DNA of 64,000 bases from Desulfuromonadaceae bacterium (GTDB lineage: Bacteria > Desulfobacterota > Desulfuromonadia > Geobacterales > Pseudopelobacteraceae), in NCBI GenBank assembly GCA_028683855.1, contig JAQUHA010000001.1, forward strand, positions 124,001-188,000, given 5' to 3'. This document shows positions 23,702-32,469 of this stretch, piece after piece; position 1 is the first letter of the stretch; every line of letters begins with the position of its first letter. A program made the translations under genes and the position numbers. The notes under the pieces were generated by a model. That model saw only the letters and a list, made by a program, of their open reading frames with translations. It did not search any database and was not told the origin of the DNA.

Positions 23702-26614
23702 ATGAAACAACTTACAGCCAACTATACTAAAAACCCATTGGTTCACCGGGATCGCCGTTTGAGCCAGTCCGCCTCTCCATGGGTGCAGTCCTTTTCCTGT
23801 GAAGATCTGAAGCCTTTGATTGTCTGCCGTGGTCCTATCAGAAAAGAGGCTATGGATGTTTATCACGAGATGGGAATTCTGCATTACGGCATTCTGGTCT
23901 CTGAAAAAGATTCAATAGTTTATCCGAACGCACTGGCTCCAGAGCTGCGCACAATGACTGACTCGCGCCGGGTTCATCGTGTACCCGATTACAGCGGTGC
24001 TACAAAGGAAGAGCGTGTCGAGCGAATCAACCAGATTATCGGCATTGCAAAAGATAACGGTTATGACTCCATATTTGCCGGTTATGGGTTTATGGCTGAA
24101 GATGAAGAGTTCGTTGCGGCAATTGAGGGAGCCGGTCTTAAATTTATCGGTCCATGTGCCGGAACACAGGCGCGTGCCGGTAAAAAGGATGAAGCCAAAC
24201 GTACTGCTCTCTCCGTAAATGTGAGCGTTACCCCCGGCATCGACAACGTAACAGCCCGGACACTTGTCGCAAAATACCCTGATCGCACAAAGCTCCTGCA
24301 CGTTGTTAAAGCCGAAGAGCTGTCATGCGAAGAGGCGGTGCTGTCTGATACATCTCTTACACTTGAAGCGCTGGCAGATCATATTCTTATGGCTTCATAT
24401 CAGAAAGGGATCGATCTGTTCTCGATCGAAGAGCTATGCGCTCAGGTTCAGAAGGAGGTTGCCGGTCTTTTTAAGGCTTATCCGCGCAGCCGTTTCCGTC
24501 TTAAGGCGATCGGCGGCGGCGGTGGCAAAGGGCAGCGTATTCTAGGTGCATCTCTCCTCTCGACTAAAACTGCAGATGACAAGGCAATTGCAAAAGCTGC
24601 TGCAGAAGCTCCTGCTATGGTGCGTGAGGTACTGAACGAGATAAAGGCAAATGGTGTCGGTGATAATAAGAACGTTCTTATTGAGCTTAACATTGAACAG
24701 ACGCGTCACAATGAAATCCAGCTGTTAGGGAACGGCGAGTGGTGTATAGCTCTTGGCGGCAGGGACTGCTCTCTTCAGATGCATGAGCAGAAACTGCTTG
24801 AAGTTTCTGTCACGCAGGAGGGGTTGACTGCAGCTATCGCATCTGCAAAAGCGGCTGGTCGCAAAGCAGAAGTCAAGGCGCTGGAAAGTGACTTGAAAGT
24901 ACTGAAAAAAATGGAAGAGGAGTCGGAACGGTTCGGACTGGCGGTAGGGCTGGATTCAGCATCCACATTTGAATGCATTGTGGACCGTGACCGTTACTAC
25001 TTCATGGAAGTAAATACACGTATACAGGTTGAACACCGCGTTACCGAACTCTGCTACAGCCTCAAATTTACCAATCCAAAGGATAAGAAGGACTTCTTTA
25101 TAGTTGAATCTCTGGTTGAAGCAATGGCTCTGCTGGCTCGCCATAAGAAGAATCTTCCAAAGCCGGAACGTGTTGTCCGTTTTAACGCTTCGGTTGAAGC
25201 CAGACTTAATGCTACAGATGCTTCCCTTTCGCCGAGTGCCGGTGGCATGATCAGGTACTGGTCAAAACCTATAAGCGGTGAGATCAGAGACGATCAGGGT
25301 ATAAGTATGGTAAATCCTGATACCGGCTTATTCGTTAAGTATAAAGTTGCCGGTGCGTATGATTCGAACATAGCTCTGCTTCTTACAAAGGGGGAGCATC
25401 GTCTTGAGAGTTATGAGGCGCTTTCTGAAGTACTTAGGAGCGCTACGCTTAGAGGCACAGCCTTGGCGACAAATCTGGAGTTCCACTACGGACTCGTCAA
25501 CTGGTTTCTCGGTCGTAATGTAATGGCAAAGCCGACAACCAGATTTGTTGTTCCGTATCTTGCTCTGGTTGGTACGCTGAAGGAAGAGGCAAACAGACTC
25601 GATCCTGTTTACGCTTTTATGCAGATGAAGAAACATTATGACAAGCACGTTCAGGCAACTTATGCGGATCAGCCCGCAAACCTCGCCAAAGAGCGTAAAA
25701 ATATGTCAGCACTGCTGGACCGCAAGGGGACATTGATCACACGACCGATGGAACGCCTGTTGGCGGATCCGCATCTTCTCTCAGGCTGGCTCAGTATAAA
25801 TACCAAAAATTTCCGCATTGAAAACGGCAAGGTTGTCTGGCTCAGGAATCCGCTTGGTGTATTAAATGAAACATACCAGTATCTCCACATGGATTACAGA
25901 CCTCATAAGCCGGCAGCAGAGGTTATATGGGAACATGACAACGAACTGCTAAAGCAGGCTATACATTTCTATCGCACGCTGAGAAAACATTTCGGTCTGC
26001 CAAGAGAAGAGTACTTCAAGTTAAACGATATACTGAAAAAGGAAAAACCGCAGGGTGGATATGACACCGAGATGTGGGGACAGATACGTTCCGCACATTA
26101 CGGTTATGAGGCAGGTCTCGAACTCCTTGCAATGCTGTTCCTTATCGGTGGCAATACACGTTTCTGGGAAATGACGGTTCAGGATGATCTTGAAGTTGTG
26201 ATTCCTGATTTCCTCACAGATCCGGAGCTGCAGGCTCGTGTCAAAAAGATTCTTGTCCCTCCACCGGCAACAAAGGCAGACGAAATTGTTTCTGTCTGCG
26301 GGGGAATGTATTATGGGCAGGAGGCTCCCGGACTCCCGCCGTTTGTAACGGAAGGTATGCATTTTGAAAAAGATCAGCCGCTCTATATCATTGAAGTAAT
26401 GAAGATGTTTAATACGATCAGGGCACCGTTTTCAGGCACGATTGACAAAATTATCATGGAGGGTGCTGACGGTACTGTTGTTCAGAAGGGGCAGCCGCTT
26501 TTCAAGATCACACCGGATGAAAAGTTCGTTGAGATCGATCAGAAAGAGGTGGACAAGGCAATCCGTAAGAGAACAGATGAATATCTGAAAGCAGTCCTGC
26601 ACAGCACATTATAA
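23702..26614 (+). CDS. Large biotin carboxylase/biotin carrier subunit, atypical
   Basis: 970 residues, about 300 more than a standard acyl-CoA carboxylase alpha subunit. The biotin carboxylase part (about 35-600) has recognisable but divergent ATP-grasp motifs: KAIGGGGGKGQR, GGRDCSLQMHEQKLLE and YYFMEVNTRIQVEHRVTEL. An Ala/Lys-rich helical insertion (about 375-405) sits between the last two. Residues about 600-880 are a helical region without a match I recognise. A C-terminal biotinyl domain has the acceptor lysine 901 in IIEVMKMFN and a 30-residue charged tail. It activates bicarbonate with ATP and carboxylates biotin for the carboxyltransferase 46 bases upstream. The family is clear; the acyl-CoA substrate is inferred from the mutase and epimerase downstream. 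Confidence 0.8.
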   Translation: MKQLTANYTKNPLVHRDRRLSQSASPWVQSFSCEDLKPLIVCRGPIRKEAMDVYHEMGILHYGILVSEKDSIVYPNALAPELRTMTDSRRVHRVPDYSGATKEERVERINQIIGIAKDNGYDSIFAGYGFMAEDEEFVAAIEGAGLKFIGPCAGTQARAGKKDEAKRTALSVNVSVTPGIDNVTARTLVAKYPDRTKLLHVVKAEELSCEEAVLSDTSLTLEALADHILMASYQKGIDLFSIEELCAQVQKEVAGLFKAYPRSRFRLKAIGGGGGKGQRILGASLLSTKTADDKAIAKAAAEAPAMVREVLNEIKANGVGDNKNVLIELNIEQTRHNEIQLLGNGEWCIALGGRDCSLQMHEQKLLEVSVTQEGLTAAIASAKAAGRKAEVKALESDLKVLKKMEEESERFGLAVGLDSASTFECIVDRDRYYFMEVNTRIQVEHRVTELCYSLKFTNPKDKKDFFIVESLVEAMALLARHKKNLPKPERVVRFNASVEARLNATDASLSPSAGGMIRYWSKPISGEIRDDQGISMVNPDTGLFVKYKVAGAYDSNIALLLTKGEHRLESYEALSEVLRSATLRGTALATNLEFHYGLVNWFLGRNVMAKPTTRFVVPYLALVGTLKEEANRLDPVYAFMQMKKHYDKHVQATYADQPANLAKERKNMSALLDRKGTLITRPMERLLADPHLLSGWLSINTKNFRIENGKVVWLRNPLGVLNETYQYLHMDYRPHKPAAEVIWEHDNELLKQAIHFYRTLRKHFGLPREEYFKLNDILKKEKPQGGYDTEMWGQIRSAHYGYEAGLELLAMLFLIGGNTRFWEMTVQDDLEVVIPDFLTDPELQARVKKILVPPPATKADEIVSVCGGMYYGQEAPGLPPFVTEGMHFEKDQPLYIIEVMKMFNTIRAPFSGTIDKIIMEGADGTVVQKGQPLFKITPDEKFVEIDQKEVDKAIRKRTDEYLKAVLHSTL

Positions 26615-26653
26615 ACATCATAATAATCAGGACAGCATATTTTTAAGGAAATG

Positions 26654-26693
26654 AAAGCCAGGGCGGGGAGTGCTACTTCTCCCCTGGCTTTTT
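26654..26693 (+). terminator. Rho-independent terminator between biotin carboxylase and mutase genes
   Basis: AAAGCCA pairs with TGGCTTT, and an inner GGGGAG/CTCCCC extends the stem. TTTTTAATA follows. The mutase start is 39 bases away with no obvious promoter between, so partial read-through is likely. Confidence 0.75.
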
Positions 26694-26732
26694 AATAGAA
26701 AGAACAAAATAAATAACTAGGGGTCTAAAACT

Positions 26733-28385
26733 ATGAGCATTCAGGACAAAAAACAGAAATGGAGTGAAAAAGTCGCCAAGAGTGTTGCAAGGTCACCTGA
26801 GCGTATGGATCCATTCCTTACCTCATCCAATATCGAAATGGAACGCTGCTTTACTCCAGGCTTTGATTACCCCGGTTATGAAGAGCAGTTGGGCTTTCCC
26901 GGAGAATATCCTTATACCAGGGGAGTTCAGCCGACCATGTACCGGGGTCGTTTCTGGACAATGCGTCAGTATGCAGGTTTCGGCACAGCAAAAGAGTCAA
27001 ACGAACGTTACAAATATCTCCTTTCTGCAGGACAGACCGGTCTTTCTATAGCTTTTGACCTGCCGACACAGATGGGTTATGACTCCGATGCCGGCATGAG
27101 TCTGGGTGAAGTCGGTAAAGTCGGCGTTGCAATAGACTCTCTTGCAGATATGGAGATCCTCTTCGACGGTATTCCGCTCGACAAGGTATCCACCTCTATG
27201 ACAATTAACTCCACCGCTGCAATTCTACTCTGTATGTATATCGCCGTTGCAGAAAAGCAGGGCGTTTCTGCTGACAAAATATCCGGCACAATCCAGAATG
27301 ACATTCTTAAAGAGTATATGGCGCGTGGCACATATATATATCCGCCTAAGGAGTCGATGAGGATAATTACGGATATATTTGCTTACTGCAAAGACAATGT
27401 ACCTAAGTGGAACACAATATCAATTTCGGGGTACCACATTCGTGAGGCCGGATCGAGTGCAGTTCAGGAGGTTGCTTTCACGCTCGCAGACGGCATTGCA
27501 TACGTAGAGGCTGCAATCAAGGCAGGGATGGATGTAGATGAGTTTGCGCCACGCCTGGCTTTTTTCTTCAACGCCCACAACAACCTTTTTGAGGAGGTTG
27601 CAAAGTTTAGAGCTGCTCGTCGTATATGGGCAAAAATAATGAGAGAACGGTTCGGGGCAAAGGATCCAAAGTCGCAGATGCTCCGTTTTCACACTCAAAC
27701 TGCAGGTTGTACTCTAACCGCTCAGCAGCCTGATAACAACATAATGCGAGTTACTATTCAGGCTCTTTCGGCAGTTTTGGGTGGAACTCAATCGCTGCAC
27801 ACAAACTCCCGTGATGAAGCATTGGCACTCCCCACAGAAGATTCGGTTCGTATTGCTCTGCGGACACAGCAGGTAATTGCATACGAGTCAGGTGCAGCAG
27901 ACAGTATAGATCCACTTGCCGGATCTTTCCTCGTTGAATCCCTGACAGATCAGATAGAGGCAGCCGCACTCGAATATATTGATAAGATCGATAAACTGGG
28001 TGGCGCTGTTGAGGCTATATCACGCGGTTTTCAGCAGAAAGAAATTCAGGACTCTGCGTATGCGTATCAGAAGGCGATTGAAAAGGAGCAGTTGATTATT
28101 GTTGGTGTAAATAAGTTTACTGTTCAGGAGCCACCTCCAACCGGTCTTTTAAAAGTCAAGGAAGAGGTTGAGATATCTCAGAAGTCATCCCTTGCCGCAA
28201 TGAAAGGGAGTCGTAATGAGGATGAGGTGAAATCAGCGCTCTCAAAATTAGAGGCTGCAGCTAAAAGCACCGATAATCTGATGCCGCACATTCTTGCAGC
28301 AGTCAAAACATACGCAACCCTCGGCGAAATTGCTGATGTATTCAGAGGTGTATTTGGAAAACATACTGAAACAGTAGTGTTGTAG
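26733..28385 (+). CDS. Methylmalonyl-CoA mutase, large (catalytic) subunit without B12 domain
   Basis: 550 residues: the TIM-barrel catalytic chain that interconverts succinyl-CoA and (R)-methylmalonyl-CoA by a cobalamin radical mechanism. It begins with [28 protein letters not shown]; the tyrosine and neighbouring residues of this block line the acyl-CoA site. Then come [32 protein letters not shown] and SGYHIREAG, which hold the arginine and histidine that handle the substrate carboxylate. [18 protein letters not shown] and the C-terminal helices follow. The roughly 130-residue cobalamin-binding domain is missing, so a separate small subunit is needed; none is encoded in this window. An AGGGG ribosome site precedes the ATG. 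The epimerase gene follows 70 bases later. Confidence 0.93.
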   Translation: MSIQDKKQKWSEKVAKSVARSPERMDPFLTSSNIEMERCFTPGFDYPGYEEQLGFPGEYPYTRGVQPTMYRGRFWTMRQYAGFGTAKESNERYKYLLSAGQTGLSIAFDLPTQMGYDSDAGMSLGEVGKVGVAIDSLADMEILFDGIPLDKVSTSMTINSTAAILLCMYIAVAEKQGVSADKISGTIQNDILKEYMARGTYIYPPKESMRIITDIFAYCKDNVPKWNTISISGYHIREAGSSAVQEVAFTLADGIAYVEAAIKAGMDVDEFAPRLAFFFNAHNNLFEEVAKFRAARRIWAKIMRERFGAKDPKSQMLRFHTQTAGCTLTAQQPDNNIMRVTIQALSAVLGGTQSLHTNSRDEALALPTEDSVRIALRTQQVIAYESGAADSIDPLAGSFLVESLTDQIEAAALEYIDKIDKLGGAVEAISRGFQQKEIQDSAYAYQKAIEKEQLIIVGVNKFTVQEPPPTGLLKVKEEVEISQKSSLAAMKGSRNEDEVKSALSKLEAAAKSTDNLMPHILAAVKTYATLGEIADVFRGVFGKHTETVVL

Positions 28386-28455
28386 AGATATCAGACTCTC
28401 TTAAAATCTGAATGTGTATTTTAAATAATACGACATTATAAATACAGGAAATATT

Positions 28456-28860
28456 ATGCTGACAAAAATAGATCATATAGGTATTGCCGTAACTTCTCTT
28501 GAAGCTGCGATTCCTTTCTACCGTGACAATTTAGGGATGGAGTTCAGGGGGACAGAAGAAGTTTCCGAGCAGAAAGTTCGTGTTGCCATGTTGCAAATCG
28601 GGGAATCCAAGATAGAGTTGCTGGAGCCGATTGCTGAAGATAGCCCTGTTGCAAAGTTTATTGAAAAAAATGGTGCAGGAATACACCACATCGCATACGA
28701 AGTTGACGACATTCAGGCTTCGATCGATAAACTGCTTGCCGAAGGGGTCAGGATGATTGATACCCAGCCGAGATCAGGTGCGCATGGAGCAAGCATCTGT
28801 TTTATTCATCCAAAGAGCAGTATGGGTGTGTTGACAGAGTTGTGTCAGCATTTAGCTTGA
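28456..28860 (+). CDS. mce: Methylmalonyl-CoA epimerase
   Basis: 134 residues of the vicinal-oxygen-chelate fold. It interconverts (S)- and (R)-methylmalonyl-CoA, linking the carboxylase to the mutase. Paired beta-alpha-beta units begin IDHIGIAVTSLEAAIPFYRDNLG and IHHIAYEVDDIQASIDKL. The metal ligands expected for the family are present: His near residue 7, Gln in AMLQIG, His in GIHHIAYEV, and Glu in GVLTELCQ. GSGAHGASICFIHPKS is the conserved substrate loop in near-standard form (RSGAHGAS here). Length is typical. An AGGAAA ribosome site lies just before the ATG. It ends the propionate module. Confidence 0.94.
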   Translation: MLTKIDHIGIAVTSLEAAIPFYRDNLGMEFRGTEEVSEQKVRVAMLQIGESKIELLEPIAEDSPVAKFIEKNGAGIHHIAYEVDDIQASIDKLLAEGVRMIDTQPRSGAHGASICFIHPKSSMGVLTELCQHLA

Positions 28861-29274
28861 GTTACAGCGACTTGCAAAAATGATATATCGTTCTGTTTTA
28901 TCGTTTAAAATGTCATAAATTTAAAATTGCTGTTGACATTCGTTTGATTTGTAGTATATTTCAACGACCTTAATAGAACAAGGTGTGAAAAAATAGATCT
29001 GTTATTAGCTAACAAGCTGTTTTTATTTATTTTTGCTATTTCCGCAAAAAGAGCCTCAATGGGTGTTTGAGTAAATAAAATTTCTGAATTACAGCTCTTT
29101 TATTTACTCGGACAGCTGTACAGGTAAATGGAGAAAATTTTAACGCAATGATTGGATGTGTTTCGTAAATAAGTTATGAAAGGTGGTGAGTAACGGAATC
29201 GGATTAATCTTAATTCAAGTAATGTTCAAATCTGCCGTGTAAGCAACTAACTATAAAATTGGAGGAACACACAC
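28861..29274 (+). promoter_or_regulatory. 414-base gap: promoter and long leader of the porin gene
   Basis: No gene is found in any frame. A good sigma70 promoter, TTGACA (28933-28938), a 16-base spacer and TATATT (28955-28960), would give a leader of about 305 nucleotides before the porin ATG. The leader holds the hairpins described separately at 29015-29120 and two tiny start-stop frames (7 codons at 29129, 5 codons at 29175). I checked for the GEMM cyclic-di-GMP riboswitch core and did not see it. Confidence 0.7.
29015..29120 (+). promoter_or_regulatory. Mutually exclusive hairpins in the porin mRNA leader
   Basis: The segment 29069-29080 pairs perfectly over 12 bases with 29098-29109 (17-base loop). 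Nine of those bases (29072-29080) can instead pair perfectly with 29021-29029. In addition TACAGCT (29090-29096), in the first hairpin's loop, is complementary to AGCTGTA (29114-29120). The arms are AT-rich. This is the layout expected of an RNA switch, but it is not proof of one. Confidence 0.4.
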
Positions 29275-30720
29275 ATGAATATTAAAAAAACAGTAGCAAT
29301 CGCAACTGCAGTAGGAGCACTTGGCGCTTTATCAGTACCGGCTATGGCTTTGGAAAATGAGTTTCATGGTATGTATCGTCTTCGCGGTATGATGACAAAC
29401 TTTGAAAATGCCGGAGTAGCGAATACAGCTGTAGTGCCGGCAACTTCAGTTCCGGTAGTTGATGCAAATGGTAACATCGTCGTGAAAAATACTGCTGCAA
29501 AGGCTGCTACAACAGCCCTGAAACAGGATGCACGCACAACAACTCTGCTTGAGCAGCGTCTGCGTCTGCAGTACACAGCGAAAGCAAGCGATGATCTGAA
29601 ACTTGTTACACATTTCGAGGTTGATTCAACCTGGGGCGATGCAGCTTATGCAAATGGTAGAGGCGTAGGTGGCGGTATGGCTGCTGATAGCGTAAACCTT
29701 GAAACAAAGAACGTGTATCTGGATTATAACTGCCCACTGACCGGTGCTAATGTAAAAGTAGGTATTCAGGGAGCATCAGATACTTATAAGGGAATTTTCT
29801 TTACTGACGACGTTGCCGGTATTTTTGCCAGCAAAAAAATTGGCGAAGTAAAAGCCACTGCCGGTTTCTCCCGTTTGTATGATTACGCAGGCGCAGCTCC
29901 CCTTGGACAGAATAAATCCGATCTTTACCTGCTTGATGCCAAGTTGTCAGTCTCAAAAGACATTACTGTTGGAGGTGCGTATTACTTCCTTCGTGATAAC
30001 CAGGCTAATGTTGCAGCCAGCAATGCAATAAACATTCACGTAATTGGCGCAAATGCTGCTGTTAAAGCTGGAATAGTTAGTGCGGATGCTTTCTTAGCAT
30101 ATCAGGATGGTACAGAATTCACTCTAGCAGGCAGAGACCTTTCCGCATGGGCAGGTCAGTTTGCTGTAAAGGCTAATCTTGACAAAGCCGGTACTGTACA
30201 CGCTAATGTTCTTTATACATCCGGTGGCAAGGCTACGGATAAAGATGCCAAAGCATGGCAGAGTCTTAACAGCAGTAGCGTAAGCAATGCCAATCATAAT
30301 GTTTCGTCAAATGCATACTATGACGCCAATATGCTGCTCCTTATGAGAAGCAAGTGGAATATGGATTCTGATAAGAGTGTTATTTCTACCACTAACAATA
30401 GCAATCATGGCGTTACGCTTTTGGCAGCAGGTTATGATGCAAAGATTAGCGACAAGCTTGGTGCATCGGCAAATATTGGGTATGCAATGGCATCTCAAAA
30501 AGATGGCGCTGATTCCGGTTCAATTGGAACAGAGCTTAATATTCAGGTTGACTATAAATTGTTCAGCAACCTTACAGCAAGCTTTCAGGGAGCATTTGTT
30601 GTGCTTGGTGATGGTATGAATGATGATTCTGCTACAGCAAGGCTTCTGGCTGGCATGGGCGCTGCTAAAAGCGCTGATAACCCATACCTTGCCGGTTTCA
30701 TGATGAATTACACGTTCTAA
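29275..30720 (+). CDS. Outer-membrane porin
   Basis: 481 residues. A Sec signal peptide (about 1-25, ending SVPAMA/LENEF) is followed by a beta-rich sequence with alternating aromatic residues. Examples are FHGMYRLRGM, LRLQYTAKA, LVTHFEVDST and VKVGIQGASD in the strands. The last residues, GFMMNYTF, end in the C-terminal phenylalanine expected for outer-membrane barrel assembly. Small-residue-rich loops (Ala, Thr, Asn, Asp) separate the strands. It probably forms a diffusion channel; specificity cannot be read. GGAGG lies 9 bases before the ATG, and its own promoter, 305-base leader and terminator make it a single-gene unit, probably highly expressed. Confidence 0.8.
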   Translation: MNIKKTVAIATAVGALGALSVPAMALENEFHGMYRLRGMMTNFENAGVANTAVVPATSVPVVDANGNIVVKNTAAKAATTALKQDARTTTLLEQRLRLQYTAKASDDLKLVTHFEVDSTWGDAAYANGRGVGGGMAADSVNLETKNVYLDYNCPLTGANVKVGIQGASDTYKGIFFTDDVAGIFASKKIGEVKATAGFSRLYDYAGAAPLGQNKSDLYLLDAKLSVSKDITVGGAYYFLRDNQANVAASNAINIHVIGANAAVKAGIVSADAFLAYQDGTEFTLAGRDLSAWAGQFAVKANLDKAGTVHANVLYTSGGKATDKDAKAWQSLNSSSVSNANHNVSSNAYYDANMLLLMRSKWNMDSDKSVISTTNNSNHGVTLLAAGYDAKISDKLGASANIGYAMASQKDGADSGSIGTELNIQVDYKLFSNLTASFQGAFVVLGDGMNDDSATARLLAGMGAAKSADNPYLAGFMMNYTF

Positions 30721-30747
30721 AAAATAGAACAAAGATTTTGTGTATTG

Positions 30748-30778
30748 AAGGGCGGGAGAGATCCCGCCCTTTCTTTTT
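30748..30778 (+). terminator. Strong terminator of the porin gene
   Basis: AAGGGCGGGA/TCCCGCCCTT is a 10-bp GC-rich stem with a 4-base loop (GAGA), followed by TCTTTTT. Confidence 0.93.
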
Positions 30779-30835
30779 GACTTGTTTAACGGAGTTTGTG
30801 ATAATCCCCGAATTGATTCTAAGAGCGGAGGGAAA

Positions 30836-32332
30836 ATGAGAAAAATAACTGTTACTGCAGTTTTAATGCTTCTGTCACTTTTTGCTGCACCAGCTTTTGC
30901 CGCACCGTTTAAAGTATTTGTCGCTAAAATAAACTCTACCGGAGTTAAAAATAGCGATGAGATGCAAACAACGATACAAACTCTGCTCGCATCGAGACTG
31001 AGCAGTGAGAAAATTCAGGTAGTTGAGAAAGCTTCTGATGCTGATGCTGTAATTCACGGGACATACATTTCAATAGGTAAAATTTTCAGTCTGGATGCAA
31101 TAGCCAAAACTGCAGAAGGGGAAGTTATTGCCCGTACTTTTGTGCAGGGCAAAAATGAGGATGAACTGATACCGGCAGTTGGCTCTCTTGCAGAGAAACT
31201 GACTGCAGAGCTGCTTAATCTGTCAGTAAGCATGACAACAGCATTAACCTCTAAAAAAGAGAATAAAGAGGAAACTCCAAAAACCGATTTAATCATAAAT
31301 AATGAAATTAAAAAGGCTGCTGTCGGGGAGTTCATTAAACCTGAGATCCCGGTTGCTACCGCTAACATTGGGTGGTTGAGCCAGAGACTTGACGGCGCTT
31401 CCAATCTTATGGCAAGCGGCAGAAAGTTTTCAGATGGGAGTAGAGAAATGTTTTTGGCGGATGCACATCGCCTGACGTGCTACAAACTGGAACAGGGAAA
31501 GGATTTGAAACTTGTTAACAGCACAATCCTCGAAAATACGGAGAAAATTATTTCTCTAGATACAATGGAGCGTGATGGCGGGGTGGATATATATCTGACG
31601 GTTATCCGGTCTGGTGAGCTTGCTTCGCAGGTCTGGTTTCTGAAGGATGATAAGCTTACTCAGTCAGCCAGAGGGCTTGGTTACTATTTCCGGACAAACA
31701 GAATAAACGGTGGAGAGAAAAAACTTTACATCCAGGCAATGGGGCGTACTGAAGATTTTTACGGTGAGGTAGCGGAGGCGGCTAGAAATGGCGCAGATAT
31801 TATCCCTGGTAAAAAAATAAGGATGCCACGACATGGCAATATCTATAGTTTCAGTCAATTCAAAGACTTAAGCGGAAATGTTTTTACGGTAGTAATTAAC
31901 CCAGATGGATACCTGGTTGTGTACGACCAGAATCTGAGTGAAATTTGGCGAAGCAATGACAAGTTTGGTGGCTCCGAGCTGTATTTTAAAAAAGATGATG
32001 ATGCAAATATGAGGATTACCGGTGAAACATCGCGCTGGATATTCATGAATCAGCGTATTCAAATAACAGCCAAGGGTGAGCTTCTTGTCGGTAAAAATGA
32101 TGGATTCTGGGTTCTCGGCAACTCAAGATCATATAAAAGCGGAGCTGTCTACTGTCTTGTCTGGAATGGATCGAGTCTGGAAGAAAAATGGCATACAAGG
32201 GCAACACAGAACTATATGCCTGATTACTATCTGGATGAGTCAGAAAATGAGTTGTTTCTTCTGCAAACAGTTCAACGTCCTGGTATAAAAACTGAGGGTG
32301 CCTCCTCCTTGTCAATCAAAAAAGTTGAGTAG
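30836..32332 (+). CDS. Exported protein with TolB/FlgO-like N-terminus and propeller-like C-terminus
   Basis: About 498 residues; I do not recognise a named family. A clean signal peptide (about 1-23, ending APAFA/APFKV) is present. Residues about 24-130 resemble the alpha/beta fold of periplasmic TolB-N/FlgO-like domains (FKVFVAKINSTG, then VEKASDADAVIHGTY). A charged linker near 140-170 precedes a long beta-rich part with repeated D/N-G-Y and W/Y patterns (FTVVINPDGYLVVYD, LLVGKNDGFWVLG). These are reminiscent of FG-GAP/VCBS blades. The ATG at 30836 is chosen for GGAGGG 4 bases upstream; the frame's TTG at 30782 is poor. It lies between porin and par genes and is bounded by terminators, so it is its own unit. 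Function unknown. Confidence 0.6.
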   Translation: MRKITVTAVLMLLSLFAAPAFAAPFKVFVAKINSTGVKNSDEMQTTIQTLLASRLSSEKIQVVEKASDADAVIHGTYISIGKIFSLDAIAKTAEGEVIARTFVQGKNEDELIPAVGSLAEKLTAELLNLSVSMTTALTSKKENKEETPKTDLIINNEIKKAAVGEFIKPEIPVATANIGWLSQRLDGASNLMASGRKFSDGSREMFLADAHRLTCYKLEQGKDLKLVNSTILENTEKIISLDTMERDGGVDIYLTVIRSGELASQVWFLKDDKLTQSARGLGYYFRTNRINGGEKKLYIQAMGRTEDFYGEVAEAARNGADIIPGKKIRMPRHGNIYSFSQFKDLSGNVFTVVINPDGYLVVYDQNLSEIWRSNDKFGGSELYFKKDDDANMRITGETSRWIFMNQRIQITAKGELLVGKNDGFWVLGNSRSYKSGAVYCLVWNGSSLEEKWHTRATQNYMPDYYLDESENELFLLQTVQRPGIKTEGASSLSIKKVE

Positions 32333-32347
32333 AAAGAGCAAAACAGA

Positions 32348-32380
32348 GAAAAGGCAGGAAGGTATCTGCCTTTTCTTGTC
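32348..32380 (+). terminator. Terminator upstream of parA
   Basis: GAAAAGGCAG/CTGCCTTTTC gives a 10-bp stem with an 8-base loop, then TTGTCTTTTCTTT. Confidence 0.85.
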
Positions 32381-32386
32381 TTTTCT

Positions 32387-32415
32387 TTGACGATTCACGT
32401 TGCCTGTGTTACATT
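32387..32415 (+). promoter_or_regulatory. Promoter for parA-parB
   Basis: TTGACG (32387-32392), a 17-base spacer and TACATT (32410-32415). It sits just after the terminator and 55 bases before the parA start. Confidence 0.5.
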
Positions 32416-32469
32416 CCCGCCTCGCAGAATTTTGAATGATTTACAAAATCAGAGCCGATACAGAAACGA

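Noticed and set aside
28966-29274. Possible cyclic-di-GMP (GEMM) riboswitch before the porin
   Set aside because: The sequence ACGCAATGATTGG only faintly recalls the conserved GACGCAAAGCC core, and the flanking GNRA tetraloop-receptor layout is absent.
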